Assembly: GCF_004345615.1 (NCBI RefSeq)
Contig: NZ_SLWK01000003.1
Location: 62,001-126,000 of the forward strand
Length of the DNA: 64,000 nt
Direction of reading: 5' to 3'
Source of the DNA: Natronoflexus pectinivorans
Lineage (GTDB): Bacteria; Bacteroidota; Bacteroidia; Bacteroidales; Marinilabiliaceae
Part shown: positions 44,536 to 53,208 of the stretch, piece after piece
Numbering within the stretch: the first letter of the stretch is position 1
How the letters are laid out: every line of letters begins with the position of its first letter
Notes under the pieces: model-generated
What the model saw: only the letters and a program-made list of their open reading frames with translations
Databases searched by the model: none
Told to the model about the DNA's origin: nothing
Program-made: the position numbers and the translations under genes

Positions 44536-45408
44536 ATGCAATTAATCGACGGAAAATTAACTTCACAGGCTGTAAAGCAGGAAATTGCTGAAAAGGTTAA
44601 AGCCATGATGGCAGCCGGGGAAAAAAAACCCCATCTTGCAGCAGTTCTTGTTGGTAACGACGGAGGAAGTGAAACCTATGTGGCGGCCAAAATTAAGGCT
44701 TGCGAAGAGGTTGGATTCAATTCTACTCTGGTTCGCTTCGATGAGAACGTAACCGAGCAAGAACTTCTAAATGCTGTTGAGAAACTGAATAACGACCCGG
44801 ATATTGATGGATTCATTGTTCAATTGCCTTTGCCTAAGCACATCTCTGAAGAAAAAGTAACCGAAGCCATTCATCCGGGAAAGGATGTGGATGGGTTTCA
44901 TCCGCAAAACCTTGGAAGAATGATTACCGGCGGTGATGCCTTTGTTTCTGCCACGCCACAAGGAATTATGGAGCTTCTAAAGCGCTATGAAATTGATACC
45001 AAAGGAAAACATGCCGTGGTAATTGGTCGCAGCAACATTGTTGGCAGACCCATGAGCATTTTGCTTTCTCTTAAAGGTTCTCCGGGCGATGCAACTGTAA
45101 CGGTGTGCCACAGCCGAACAGCAAATCTTAAGGAAATTTGCCTCCAGGCCGATATCATCATAGCTGCGTTAGGAATTCCGGAATTTTTAAAGGCTGATAT
45201 GGTGAAAGAGGGTGCTGTTGTTATTGATGTGGGAACCACCCGTGTGCCAAGTACAGAAACCAAAAGCGGATGGCGTTTAAAGGGAGATGTGGATTTTGCG
45301 GCTGTCTCTCCAAAATGCAGCTATATTACTCCAGTTCCCGGTGGAGTTGGGCCAATGACCATTGTATCACTTCTATTGAACACGCTGAAAGCTGCTGAAT
45401 ATAAATAG
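44536..45408 (+). CDS. folD: Methylenetetrahydrofolate dehydrogenase/cyclohydrolase
   Basis: 290 residues, usual length. Visible: [17 protein letters not shown] near residues 51-67 with the catalytic Tyr and Lys, [12 protein letters not shown] near 94, [11 protein letters not shown] near 117, the NADP-binding [16 protein letters not shown] near 158-173 and the signature [19 protein letters not shown] near 268. It interconverts methylene-, methenyl- and formyl-tetrahydrofolate. Placed directly behind ffh, an order often seen in Bacteroidota, and ended by a classic terminator. Confidence 0.97.
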   Translation: MQLIDGKLTSQAVKQEIAEKVKAMMAAGEKKPHLAAVLVGNDGGSETYVAAKIKACEEVGFNSTLVRFDENVTEQELLNAVEKLNNDPDIDGFIVQLPLPKHISEEKVTEAIHPGKDVDGFHPQNLGRMITGGDAFVSATPQGIMELLKRYEIDTKGKHAVVIGRSNIVGRPMSILLSLKGSPGDATVTVCHSRTANLKEICLQADIIIAALGIPEFLKADMVKEGAVVIDVGTTRVPSTETKSGWRLKGDVDFAAVSPKCSYITPVPGGVGPMTIVSLLLNTLKAAEYK

Positions 45409-45432
45409 ATTTCAGATATTAACAGATATTTT

Positions 45433-45460
45433 AAAAGCTCACGTATCGTGAGCTTTTTTT
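45433..45460 (+). terminator. Rho-independent terminator after folD
   Basis: AAAAGCTCACG-TAT-CGTGAGCTTTT followed by a run of T to 45460; it lies 25 bases after the folD stop. Confidence 0.92.
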
Positions 45461-45478
45461 GTTTTGTTAAAATTCTGT

Positions 45479-45486
45479 TATATTTG
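45479..45486 (+). promoter_or_regulatory. Candidate GH10 xylanase promoter (-7 element)
   Basis: TATATTTG matches the consensus exactly. TTTG at 45458-45461, in the terminator tail, is 17 bases upstream, slightly short of the usual spacing. The leader would be about 105 bases. Confidence 0.45.
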
Positions 45487-45599
45487 TAAACAATATCACC
45501 TGTTCTGTTCTGGTTATGATTGCAGCACAGATAATATATATATGAATTACTCGCCATCTTTAACGCCCGCCTTGTCATTTTTAATTATAACTTATCACT

Positions 45600-47687
45600 A
45601 TGAAAGAGAGATTAAAAAACATTTTTTGGATGGCTATTTTTATAATAGTCGGGAATACTTTTGTTGCAGCAGAAATTACAAATACGCTGCCATCAGCTGT
45701 AATAACTTATCCACACAGCAATGCTTATTACCAGGAAGGATCTAACATTGTCATTCGCGTTTATTCAACTGATTTTGGGGGAACTTTTCAGGATGGAACT
45801 GTAGAAAATGTAGAGTTCTTTGTTGATGATGATAAAATTTATGAAACTAACGTTCATCAGGATCATACCTACACATATCTCTGGCATGATGTGCAAGCAG
45901 GTGAGTATAGGATAAGAGCAAGAGCCACTGATAATGATGGAGATTCATTTACATCTGCAGGAGTTATTATAAAAGTAGGAGAAGCACCGGTGATTAAAAA
46001 AGGGATGAGTGCCGGAAAGGGAAAATATCTTGGAAATGTAATGGGTTCATCTACAGTAAGATCTGATTATTTACATTTATGGAATGGAGTAACTGCAGAA
46101 AATGCTCATAAATGGGAGAGTATTGAAAGTGAGAGGGATGTAATGACCTGGACAACTGGTGATAACATTTACAATTTTGCAGCTGATAACAATTTGGTAT
46201 TTCGTTACCATGCCATTGCATGGGGGAGCCAGTATCCAACCTGGCTTGAAGAGCTTGAACCGGAGGAGTTTCAGGCTGAGATAGAAGAGTATATGGCAGA
46301 AATGGCTGCAAGGTATCCTTATATGGATCAAATTGATGTCCTTAATGAAAATCTATATTTAAATACTTGGAATGGGCAGGAACACGCTGCAGGAACACCA
46401 TATTTTCGTGCCGGATTAGGCGGGCCTGGCGAAACAGGTTATGATTGGGTGATATGGTTGTTTGAAAAAGCCCGTGAATACTTTCCCAATTCAAAACTAA
46501 TTATGAACGATTTTGAACTGGAAAACAATCCTGCCGGTATTCAAGAAATGCTGGACGTTGTTAAAGTTTTGCGCGACAGAGGTTTGATCGACGGGTTTGG
46601 AACACAGGCTCATACGTTCAATGTGGATGGACTGTGGAGCAACCCGGGACTTTTAAGGCAACGTATTGACATGATGGCTTCAAGCGGAGTGCCGGTATAT
46701 GTTACGGAATTAGATTTAATTGGAGCCCCTGAAGCTTCAGAAGCCAATCAACTGCGCTCGTACCAGAACATTTTTCCCGTTTACTGGGAACATCCGGCTG
46801 TTGCTGGTATAACTTTATGGGGTTACGTAGAAGGATCAACCTGGTGGACAGGATCGGGCATCATCAATGCCGACGGAACCAAAAGGGACGCACTCATCTG
46901 GTTGGAGCAATACATGAAGGATCAGCCTGATGTAGGTTTTCCTTTCGATGGAGAGGACATGGTTGATGAAGAAAACATGGTATATAACGGCGAATTCAAC
47001 TTGGGAACGTCGGGATGGAATGTTCAAAATAATGCAGGAGCTTCAAGCACAATGGAAATAGTCAGTGATGCCGACTTGTCAGGATATTATGCATTGCGTA
47101 TTTGTCCTGAAAATCCTGGAACTGCAAGTTGGCATGTTCAATTGCGTCAACAAACACCCATATTCGATGGTCGTACCTATGCTATTAGCTTTATGGCTAA
47201 TGCCGACGAAAACAAAACCATTGATGTTGCAGTTCAGCAAGATGGCCAAAGTTTTAACACTCATTTTCAACAGTCGGCGAATATAACAACTGAACCACAA
47301 GAGTTTTCTTTTAGCTTTACTTCTTCTGTAAACGACCCCATAGCAGCTCTCAAATTTTATTTAGGTGGTAATTCGGTTTGTGTTTATATCGATAATGTCG
47401 TGATGATGGATGTAACTGATTCTTCTACCAACTTGCCAAATATGGATGATCAAGGAAGTAATATCAGCGTATATCCAAATCCTTTTAGAGATAAACTTTT
47501 TGTTGATGTAGCAGATACTTCAAGTACCAGTTATTACGAAATTCTAAACATTAACGGCCAAATTATGTTTCAGGGGGTAATAAATAATCAGAAAACTATT
47601 TCAACTGAATTATTAACGGCCGGCATATATTTTTTACGCATTGCGGGTGATAATGGATTGGAAATCATTAAAATAATTAAAAACTAG
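45600..47687 (+). CDS. GH10 endo-1,4-beta-xylanase with CBM and T9SS tail
   Basis: 695 residues: signal peptide (1-24); an Ig-like beta domain (about 30-125); GH10 catalytic domain (about 130-440); a CBM4/9-like carbohydrate-binding domain (about 460-605, NMVYNGEFNLGTSGW to VYIDNVVMMDV); and a type A Por-secretion tail (about 618-695, ISVYPNPFRDKLFVD to IIKIIKN). The acid/base is Glu250 in VLNENL and the nucleophile Glu370 in VYVTELD. The protein cuts xylan at the cell surface or outside after type IX export. No SusC/SusD pair is beside it; the other xylanase is 10 kb away. Confidence 0.93.
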   Translation: MKERLKNIFWMAIFIIVGNTFVAAEITNTLPSAVITYPHSNAYYQEGSNIVIRVYSTDFGGTFQDGTVENVEFFVDDDKIYETNVHQDHTYTYLWHDVQAGEYRIRARATDNDGDSFTSAGVIIKVGEAPVIKKGMSAGKGKYLGNVMGSSTVRSDYLHLWNGVTAENAHKWESIESERDVMTWTTGDNIYNFAADNNLVFRYHAIAWGSQYPTWLEELEPEEFQAEIEEYMAEMAARYPYMDQIDVLNENLYLNTWNGQEHAAGTPYFRAGLGGPGETGYDWVIWLFEKAREYFPNSKLIMNDFELENNPAGIQEMLDVVKVLRDRGLIDGFGTQAHTFNVDGLWSNPGLLRQRIDMMASSGVPVYVTELDLIGAPEASEANQLRSYQNIFPVYWEHPAVAGITLWGYVEGSTWWTGSGIINADGTKRDALIWLEQYMKDQPDVGFPFDGEDMVDEENMVYNGEFNLGTSGWNVQNNAGASSTMEIVSDADLSGYYALRICPENPGTASWHVQLRQQTPIFDGRTYAISFMANADENKTIDVAVQQDGQSFNTHFQQSANITTEPQEFSFSFTSSVNDPIAALKFYLGGNSVCVYIDNVVMMDVTDSSTNLPNMDDQGSNISVYPNPFRDKLFVDVADTSSTSYYEILNINGQIMFQGVINNQKTISTELLTAGIYFLRIAGDNGLEIIKIIKN

Positions 47688-47714
47688 CTGGTATTAATTT
47701 CTAACTACTTAATG

Positions 47715-47745
47715 AAGCCGTTGTTGCTGAATGCAACAACGGCTT
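47715..47745 (+). terminator. Terminator after the GH10 gene
   Basis: AAGCCGTTGTTGC (47715-47727) pairs with GCAACAACGGCTT (47733-47745) around TGAAT, 27 bases past the stop. Confidence 0.82.
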
Positions 47746-47936
47746 TGTTGTATATACAATAAAATGAAAATTAAAATTATATTTGCAATCAATTTAAACA
47801 TAAAATTTACTTATTCGCTTATAAACAGTCTCTTAATCATTGAAATACAATAAAAAACGAGCATGATTCGTTAACCCAAATACGGATAAAATTTCATCAT
47901 GCGACCTTTATCCAATCAAATTTAAACAATTATTAG

Positions 47937-48587
47937 ATGAAAAAAGGTATTTTGTTAACCTGTATGGTTTTTATTTTGTTGATTGGCACAAATGCTGAGG
48001 ACGTTCAAGGAACTCCGGAACATAATCAACAAGGTCGATACTCTCTTGATGTAGATTTTGATCCCAGTGCAATTTTTGATGCTTCGTCTGGCAGTTTGTT
48101 TACCATGCCACAAATACGATTTAGAGTATTTCAGGCAGATGGAAGTGCCTATAGAATAAATGCTGGTTTTAATATTGAAACTGAGAAAATATATGAAGAT
48201 GCAGAGGGAAATGAGTTTGAAAAAGGTTCAGCAGTCTTTTTTAGTTTTGCACCAGGTTTTGAAAAACCTTTATCAAATGGGAAAGTTAGGGTTTACTACG
48301 GAGCAGAACTTCCCATTACAATATACTCCGAAAGATATGAAGCTGAAAACAATTTCAATTCACTCAATTTGAAGGCAGGCTATACTGGTATTGGAGTAAA
48401 TGCAGTATTAGGACTTGACTACAATATTGGAGGTGGTTTTTATTTTGGAGTTGAATTTAATCCTGGTCTGAATTACATTAGTAATTCAGACATTAAAAGG
48501 GATAATGATATAATATTAAAGGGGGGAAGCAGTGTCCAATTCGGAACCAATTCATCTTCCGGAATCAGGGCCGGAATCCGCTTTTAA
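47937..48587 (+). CDS. Small outer-membrane beta-barrel protein, unknown
   Basis: 216 residues with a signal peptide (about 1-20). The rest is alternating beta strands (YRINAGFNIETEKIYED, FFSFAPGFEKPL, KVRVYYGAELPI, NLKAGYTGIGVNAVLGLDY, GFYFGVEFNPGLNYI) ending FGTNSSSGIRAGIRF, as in eight- to ten-strand outer-membrane barrels. No specific family recognised. Its stop overlaps the convergent SagB-like gene by four bases. A TATATTTG site at 47778-47785 could be its promoter with a leader of about 145 bases. Confidence 0.72.
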   Translation: MKKGILLTCMVFILLIGTNAEDVQGTPEHNQQGRYSLDVDFDPSAIFDASSGSLFTMPQIRFRVFQADGSAYRINAGFNIETEKIYEDAEGNEFEKGSAVFFSFAPGFEKPLSNGKVRVYYGAELPITIYSERYEAENNFNSLNLKAGYTGIGVNAVLGLDYNIGGGFYFGVEFNPGLNYISNSDIKRDNDIILKGGSSVQFGTNSSSGIRAGIRF

Positions 48588-49327
48588 TCCAATAATTTGC
48601 CGGCGGGGAGAAGGTATATCACACTTTCTCCCGCCGGTAATTCCAATAAGCTGTTTACAGCCTCATCATTAAAAGCACCTACTACCACAACACCAGCTTC
48701 AAGTGCTACTGCCTGCAGCAATAGGTTTTGAGCAGCATGTCCAACTTCATTGTAAACATACCGGATGCCTCTGTCACCATATCGTTGTGTTGTGTTTTCA
48801 AATACGGCGCTGATAATAAATACTGCCGAAGCTTCTTCAAACATTGATTGTCCCAAAGCTGTCCCAGCTAAATTACTTGCAAACTCACCCTCTTTCTTTA
48901 GTTTTATTCGATGCTCATTGGGATGATACAGATAAATTCCTGCATTTATGTCGCTGACCCTATTCACCATAACATAAACTCTGAGAGGAAAAGTGGCACC
49001 TGCACTTGGTGCAGTTCTGAACCCACGCCGACTTTCGGTTACACCCTGAGCCGCCCATAACATTTGACCAATCTCCTCCAGATTTAAGGGCGTTTGGGAA
49101 TAATTGCGAACTGAACGCCTCAACGACAAGGTGCGCTCCAGGCTTACTTCGCCATTTGTAACCGGATTTGGCAATTCAATAATTGTATTTAATCTTCCTT
49201 TAATCGTTTCACTTTCAGAGGTTTTTACCGCTCCACAACTGCATAATGCAGTTTTAAAAAAAAGAGGGTTTATGAAAAGCATCGTGATGAAAAAGAAAGA
49301 TCCAGATATTCGTTTTGCTGTCTTCAT
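48584..49327 (-). CDS. SagB/ThcOx-type nitroreductase-fold oxidoreductase, exported
   Basis: 247 residues. N-terminal signal sequence (about 1-28) ending TALCSCGA, which could be a lipobox, so the enzyme is likely exported. The catalytic region has the SagB pattern: LERTLSLRRSVRNYSQTPL near residue 63, EIGQMLWAAQGVTE near 86, RTAPSAGATFPLRVYVMVN near 104, GIRYVYNEVGHAAQNLLLQA near 184 and a C-terminal VYLLPAGK. SagB enzymes are FMN-dependent and oxidise azolines in peptide toxins; stand-alone members such as this have no partner cyclodehydratase and an unknown substrate. It is divergent from the efflux operon. Confidence 0.84.
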   Translation of the reverse strand: MKTAKRISGSFFFITMLFINPLFFKTALCSCGAVKTSESETIKGRLNTIIELPNPVTNGEVSLERTLSLRRSVRNYSQTPLNLEEIGQMLWAAQGVTESRRGFRTAPSAGATFPLRVYVMVNRVSDINAGIYLYHPNEHRIKLKKEGEFASNLAGTALGQSMFEEASAVFIISAVFENTTQRYGDRGIRYVYNEVGHAAQNLLLQAVALEAGVVVVGAFNDEAVNSLLELPAGESVIYLLPAGKLLD

Positions 49328-49678
49328 ATACTCTAAAATATGTTTTTAAATTACTCCCGAGCACTCGTCAAATAATTCACACTAAAACGAGACAACTTGT
49401 TCCGCAAGGCGGAAGGCTATCCTCCTGTGCGTTTGAGCATTCAAATGGGCTACTTTCATAGCTGATTGTATTTATATCTCCAATATAACACATTTCTAAC
49501 ATAAATTCAACTTATTCGGCTGACAGTAAAGGCATTTACTTTTATAGTCATTGATGAATCTGACAACGCAGTTTAACTCCACAAAGATGTGTAAAACGAA
49601 ATATAATGATTACAATATTCCTTTTTTGGTAAACATTCTCATCATTACTACATTTGCTCGAAAGGTGAAATCAAAACT
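49328..49678. other. Intergenic region upstream of the efflux regulator
   Basis: 351 bases between divergent genes. TTCCGC-AAG-GCGGAA (49400-49414) is a small hairpin. The response-regulator promoter is at the right end. No gene seen. Confidence 0.5.
49625..49656 (+). promoter_or_regulatory. Promoter of the two-component efflux operon
   Basis: TTTG (49625-49628), 20 bases, then TACATTTG (49649-49656) match the Bacteroidota primary sigma consensus fully. The start of transcription would be about 16 bases before the ATG. Confidence 0.78.
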
Positions 49679-50350
49679 ATGCATATTCTAATTATAGAAG
49701 ACGAACCCAAGGTGGCAGGGTTTATTAAAAAAGGATTGGAGCAGTACCAGTTTTTGTCTGATGTGGCACAAAACGGACAAATGGCTGAGGATTTACTTCG
49801 CAACCATACGTTCGACCTAGTTCTTCTTGATGTATTACTTCCTGATACCAATGGAGTGGAATTATGCAAAACGATCAGGAAAATGAATCCCAAAATTCCA
49901 ATACTGATGCTGACTGCACTGGGAACTTTGGATGACAAAGTAAGAGGATTGGATGCCGGAGCTGATGATTACCTGGTGAAGCCTTTCCATTTTAAAGAAT
50001 TAATGGCAAGAATAAGAGCACTTACCAGGCGTAATGTCAATAATTCTGAGTCGAATATTCTTTTTGTTGATGACCTTCAGTTGGATTTGAACACTAAAAA
50101 GGTAAGCCGCGCTGGTGGTGAAATTAAACTCACGGCACGTGAGTTTAATTTACTTGAAGTATTAATCAGAAATAAAGAACGCGTACTATCCCGTGCTCAA
50201 ATAGCAGAACATCTATGGGAAGAGGAATTCCTTAATGGCTCTAACATTGTTGATGTTTACATCAATTATCTGCGAAGAAAAATTGACAAAAAATTTGATA
50301 AAAAGCTAATTCATACCATTATAGGCATGGGCTATGTGATTCGGGAATAA
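49679..50350 (+). CDS. OmpR-family response regulator, CusR/CzcR-like
   Basis: 223 residues. Receiver domain with acidic pocket EDE (7-9), phosphoacceptor Asp51 in LVLLDVLLPD, Thr in MLTALG and Lys in YLVKPF; the C-terminal winged helix includes LTAREFNLLEVLIRNKERVLSRAQIAEHLWEE split over two helices and IDKKFDKKLIHTIIGMGYVIRE. It should activate the efflux genes downstream when phosphorylated by the kinase at 50501. The gap between the two genes (150 bases) carries a repeat. Confidence 0.94.
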   Translation: MHILIIEDEPKVAGFIKKGLEQYQFLSDVAQNGQMAEDLLRNHTFDLVLLDVLLPDTNGVELCKTIRKMNPKIPILMLTALGTLDDKVRGLDAGADDYLVKPFHFKELMARIRALTRRNVNNSESNILFVDDLQLDLNTKKVSRAGGEIKLTAREFNLLEVLIRNKERVLSRAQIAEHLWEEEFLNGSNIVDVYINYLRRKIDKKFDKKLIHTIIGMGYVIRE

Positions 50351-50366
50351 AAAACCTGATTTAGAT

Positions 50367-50463
50367 GAAACGAGCCATGAGAATCGTCAGATCGACGAAG
50401 TCAAAGCTTTTCTCACACAGGCGAAGTACTGAGCCCAGTCGAAGTAAGAATGACTGGATTGGC
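50367..50463. repeat. REP-like GTCGAAG repeat between regulator and kinase
   Basis: The stretch includes ATCGACGAAGTC, GGCGAAGTACTGAGCCCAGT and GTCGAAGTAAGAATGAC, which resemble the common 'ACTGAGCGAAGTCGAAG' intergenic repeats. It separates two genes of one operon. Confidence 0.5.
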
Positions 50464-50500
50464 GAGTTCCATGTGACCTTAAAATACAAATTATAGACAC

Positions 50501-51856
50501 ATGAAAATTCGAACTAAAATAACCGTGGTATTTACAGCCATAGTGACAGTGATGTTGCTGTTGCTGGTGTTTCTTATTAATACGTTCTCAACCCGATACA
50601 CCAGAAAGGATTTTTACAACCAACTACTGGATAGAGCATACGTTCATGCTTGGATATGGTTGGAAAAAGATGAACTGCCACCGGGTGAATACGATATCAT
50701 AAGAAGATGGGAACTTCAGGAGTTGCCTGAGGAAATTGTAAGGATTTATGACCTGAACCATGATCCGGCGTTTGTAAAAGAGGAAGGCGACTTTTACCTC
50801 TCTGATGATAAACTCGAAAGCATTCTTACCGAACGTGAACATTATTTTTCCATTGGAAATCGGCAATTTGCTGGAATATTTTATCGTGATAATCAGGGCG
50901 ATTTTTTAATCATCGCCTCTGCCATAGATCGCCATGGCAGCAGTCAGTTATACAATATGCGTATGATGTCTGTATTACTGCTTATAGCAAGTGTTTTACT
51001 CTCAATAGTTATCGGACACCATTTTGCAGGACGCATTTTGGCGCCACTGCCCAAAATGGTTAACCGCGTAAATCATATTTCCGCATCTAACCTGCATTTG
51101 CGACTCGAAAAGGGAAATGGCAGAGATGAACTGTCTGAACTGGCGCAAACTTTCAATAAAATGCTTCAAAGACTATCAGACTCCTTTGAGATTCATTCTG
51201 CTTTTATTGCCAACGCATCTCATGAGCTCAGAACGCCGATAACCACCATCATAGGCGAATCGGAGGTTGCCCTGCTTAACAATGAAATGCCTGAAAAATA
51301 CAGAGATACGATACAAATTATTTTGAATGAGTCGCACAGACTAAAAAATATCTCTGATGGCTTACTTGACCTTGCTCAGGTGGTTTTCGATAAGGATAAA
51401 ATTACATTTGAGTGTGTGCGTTTGGATGAAGTTCTGATTTTTGCCCGACAAGCCTATTTAGACTCTTATCCCGATCGAAAAATAGAACAGATTTTCGAAA
51501 AGATGCCTGAATTTCCTGAGGCATTAGAGATTAATGGGAGTTTCCTGCTACTAAAAATGGCCATTGTCAACCTGCTGGATAATGCGTTCAAATTTTCCAA
51601 CAATCAGCCGGTGGAACTTATTTTGTCATTCAACAATGATCAACCTGTTATACTGGTTAGGGACAGGGGGATTGGCATAGCAAAATCTGACATAGAAAAG
51701 GTCACACACCCCTTTTACCGTGCAGAAAATGCCCGTTCGTATAACGGGCATGGCATAGGATTGGCATTGGTCGAAAAAATAATGATTCTTCATCGTGCTA
51801 AACTGCAAATAGAATCTATTCCCAACGAAGGAACCTCTGTAAAATGTATTTTCTAA
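50501..51856 (+). CDS. Sensor histidine kinase, CusS/CzcS-like
   Basis: 451 residues. Membrane helices at about 7-28 and 155-178 flank a periplasmic domain of about 125 residues; HAMP follows (GRILAPLPKMVNRVNHIS). HisKA has FIANASHELRTPITTIIGE with His241. HATPase motifs: NLLDNAFKFS, VRDRGIGIAKSDI, HGIGLALVEKIM. It senses a periplasmic signal, presumably a heavy metal, though no obvious metal-binding cluster of Cys or His appears in the periplasmic part. Confidence 0.92.
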   Translation: MKIRTKITVVFTAIVTVMLLLLVFLINTFSTRYTRKDFYNQLLDRAYVHAWIWLEKDELPPGEYDIIRRWELQELPEEIVRIYDLNHDPAFVKEEGDFYLSDDKLESILTEREHYFSIGNRQFAGIFYRDNQGDFLIIASAIDRHGSSQLYNMRMMSVLLLIASVLLSIVIGHHFAGRILAPLPKMVNRVNHISASNLHLRLEKGNGRDELSELAQTFNKMLQRLSDSFEIHSAFIANASHELRTPITTIIGESEVALLNNEMPEKYRDTIQIILNESHRLKNISDGLLDLAQVVFDKDKITFECVRLDEVLIFARQAYLDSYPDRKIEQIFEKMPEFPEALEINGSFLLLKMAIVNLLDNAFKFSNNQPVELILSFNNDQPVILVRDRGIGIAKSDIEKVTHPFYRAENARSYNGHGIGLALVEKIMILHRAKLQIESIPNEGTSVKCIF

Positions 51857-51878
51857 TTTCATTTTAATCTCTCTTTAA

Positions 51879-51891
51879 TAAGTTTGCAAAC
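51879..51891 (+). promoter_or_regulatory. Promoter/operator candidate before the TolC gene
   Basis: TAAGTTTG (51879-51886) is an exact -7 element and overlaps the ten-base palindrome GTTTGCAAAC (51882-51891). CTCTCTTT and AAAGAGAG flank it as an outer inverted repeat. Could be the regulator's binding site. Confidence 0.5.
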
Positions 51892-51909
51892 ATCAAAAAG
51901 AGAGTTAAA

Positions 51910-53187
51910 ATGATTCAAAGCTTTTATAAAAGAAATACTGTTTTTTTGCTGGTTTGTTTATATAGTTCTGCTTCAACTCTGTTTGCCGGCGACACCATAA
52001 AACTTTCGGTACAAGATGCCGAAAAAGTTTTTTTGGAAAATAACCTTCAATTGATTGCTACCCGGATGAATATGGATATTGCTGCCGCAGAAACGGCACA
52101 AGCCCGTTTGTGGAACAATCCGCAAATTTCAATCGAAGAAATTAACCTGCACAGAATTCCATCATCTCGCTTATTTGATGATTTGCCCGGTCGACCGCAA
52201 CAGTTTTCAATCGAAATTGAGCAGGAGATAAGAACAGCCAAAAAAAGAAGTCGATTGGTTGAAATGCACCGTCTTCAGGAAGCCGTTGAGGAAGATCTGT
52301 TTTATGATGTGCTTCGCCACCTGAAAAAGGAACTTCGCATGGCGTTTTACAGCCTGGTTTACAGTAAAAACCTGATTGAACTGTTAGAAAATGAAATAGA
52401 TGCCATAAGACGATTGGTTAAAGCCATGGAGCAGGAGTTTTTACGGGAAAATATTTCTGCATTAGAATTAACCAGAACCAAGGCTTTGTTATTTTCACTG
52501 CAAACAGAACTTACTGCAGAAAAATCAGAGTGGTTTCAGCACCAAAACAGATTGCGATTGTTATTGAATCTCCCTCTTCACCAAAACATTGAGCCTTTAA
52601 TAACTAACAATTACGCTATATTGCCCGATATGCCTGTTGATGAATTGACAGCTCAAGCACTAATTTCCAGGCGTGATTATCTCGCTCAAAACCGGGTTTT
52701 GCAAATCAGAGAGGTTGAATATCGCTATGAGCGTTCACAGAGAGTGCCTGATATTACCTTCAGTGGGATATACGACAGGTGGGGCGGTATATCTGAAGAT
52801 TTCATAGGATTTGGAATCAGCTTCGATTTGCCGGTCTTTAACAGGAACCAACATGCAGCAAGAGCAGCTGCCATTGGTATTGATCAGCAACAAAATAAAC
52901 TAAATCAATACAAAAAAGAGCTTCAGCAGGAAGTTGCCGAGGCATTAAAACATTACAATGAAATACTGCTGCTGTATCAAGCAATGGATGCCGATTTCAT
53001 TTCCACGTTTGAACAAATGCACCGTGTTATGCTGGAAGGCTTTAAAAACCGGGAGGTAGGTCTGGTGGAATTCATGGATTTTTTTGATTCATATAAATCA
53101 GCTCGTGTAAATCACAACGAAATAAAACTAAAACTTCATAAAGCGAGGGAGAAGTTAAATTTTGCTGTTGGAACAGATCTGTTTTAA
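51910..53187 (+). CDS. TolC/CusC-type outer-membrane efflux channel
   Basis: 425 residues, signal peptide about 1-26. Two OEP repeats with long coiled-coil helices (DAEKVFLENNLQLIATRMNMDIAAAETAQARL near residue 36 on; EFLRENISALELTRTKALLFSLQTEL in the first hairpin; GFKNREVGLVEFMDFFDSYKSARVNHNEIKLKL in the second). It forms the outer-membrane duct of the tripartite pump. Followed 21 bases later by the adaptor. Confidence 0.92.
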   Translation: MIQSFYKRNTVFLLVCLYSSASTLFAGDTIKLSVQDAEKVFLENNLQLIATRMNMDIAAAETAQARLWNNPQISIEEINLHRIPSSRLFDDLPGRPQQFSIEIEQEIRTAKKRSRLVEMHRLQEAVEEDLFYDVLRHLKKELRMAFYSLVYSKNLIELLENEIDAIRRLVKAMEQEFLRENISALELTRTKALLFSLQTELTAEKSEWFQHQNRLRLLLNLPLHQNIEPLITNNYAILPDMPVDELTAQALISRRDYLAQNRVLQIREVEYRYERSQRVPDITFSGIYDRWGGISEDFIGFGISFDLPVFNRNQHAARAAAIGIDQQQNKLNQYKKELQQEVAEALKHYNEILLLYQAMDADFISTFEQMHRVMLEGFKNREVGLVEFMDFFDSYKSARVNHNEIKLKLHKAREKLNFAVGTDLF

Positions 53188-53208
53188 GTCAATATAAAAA
53201 CAAGATAT

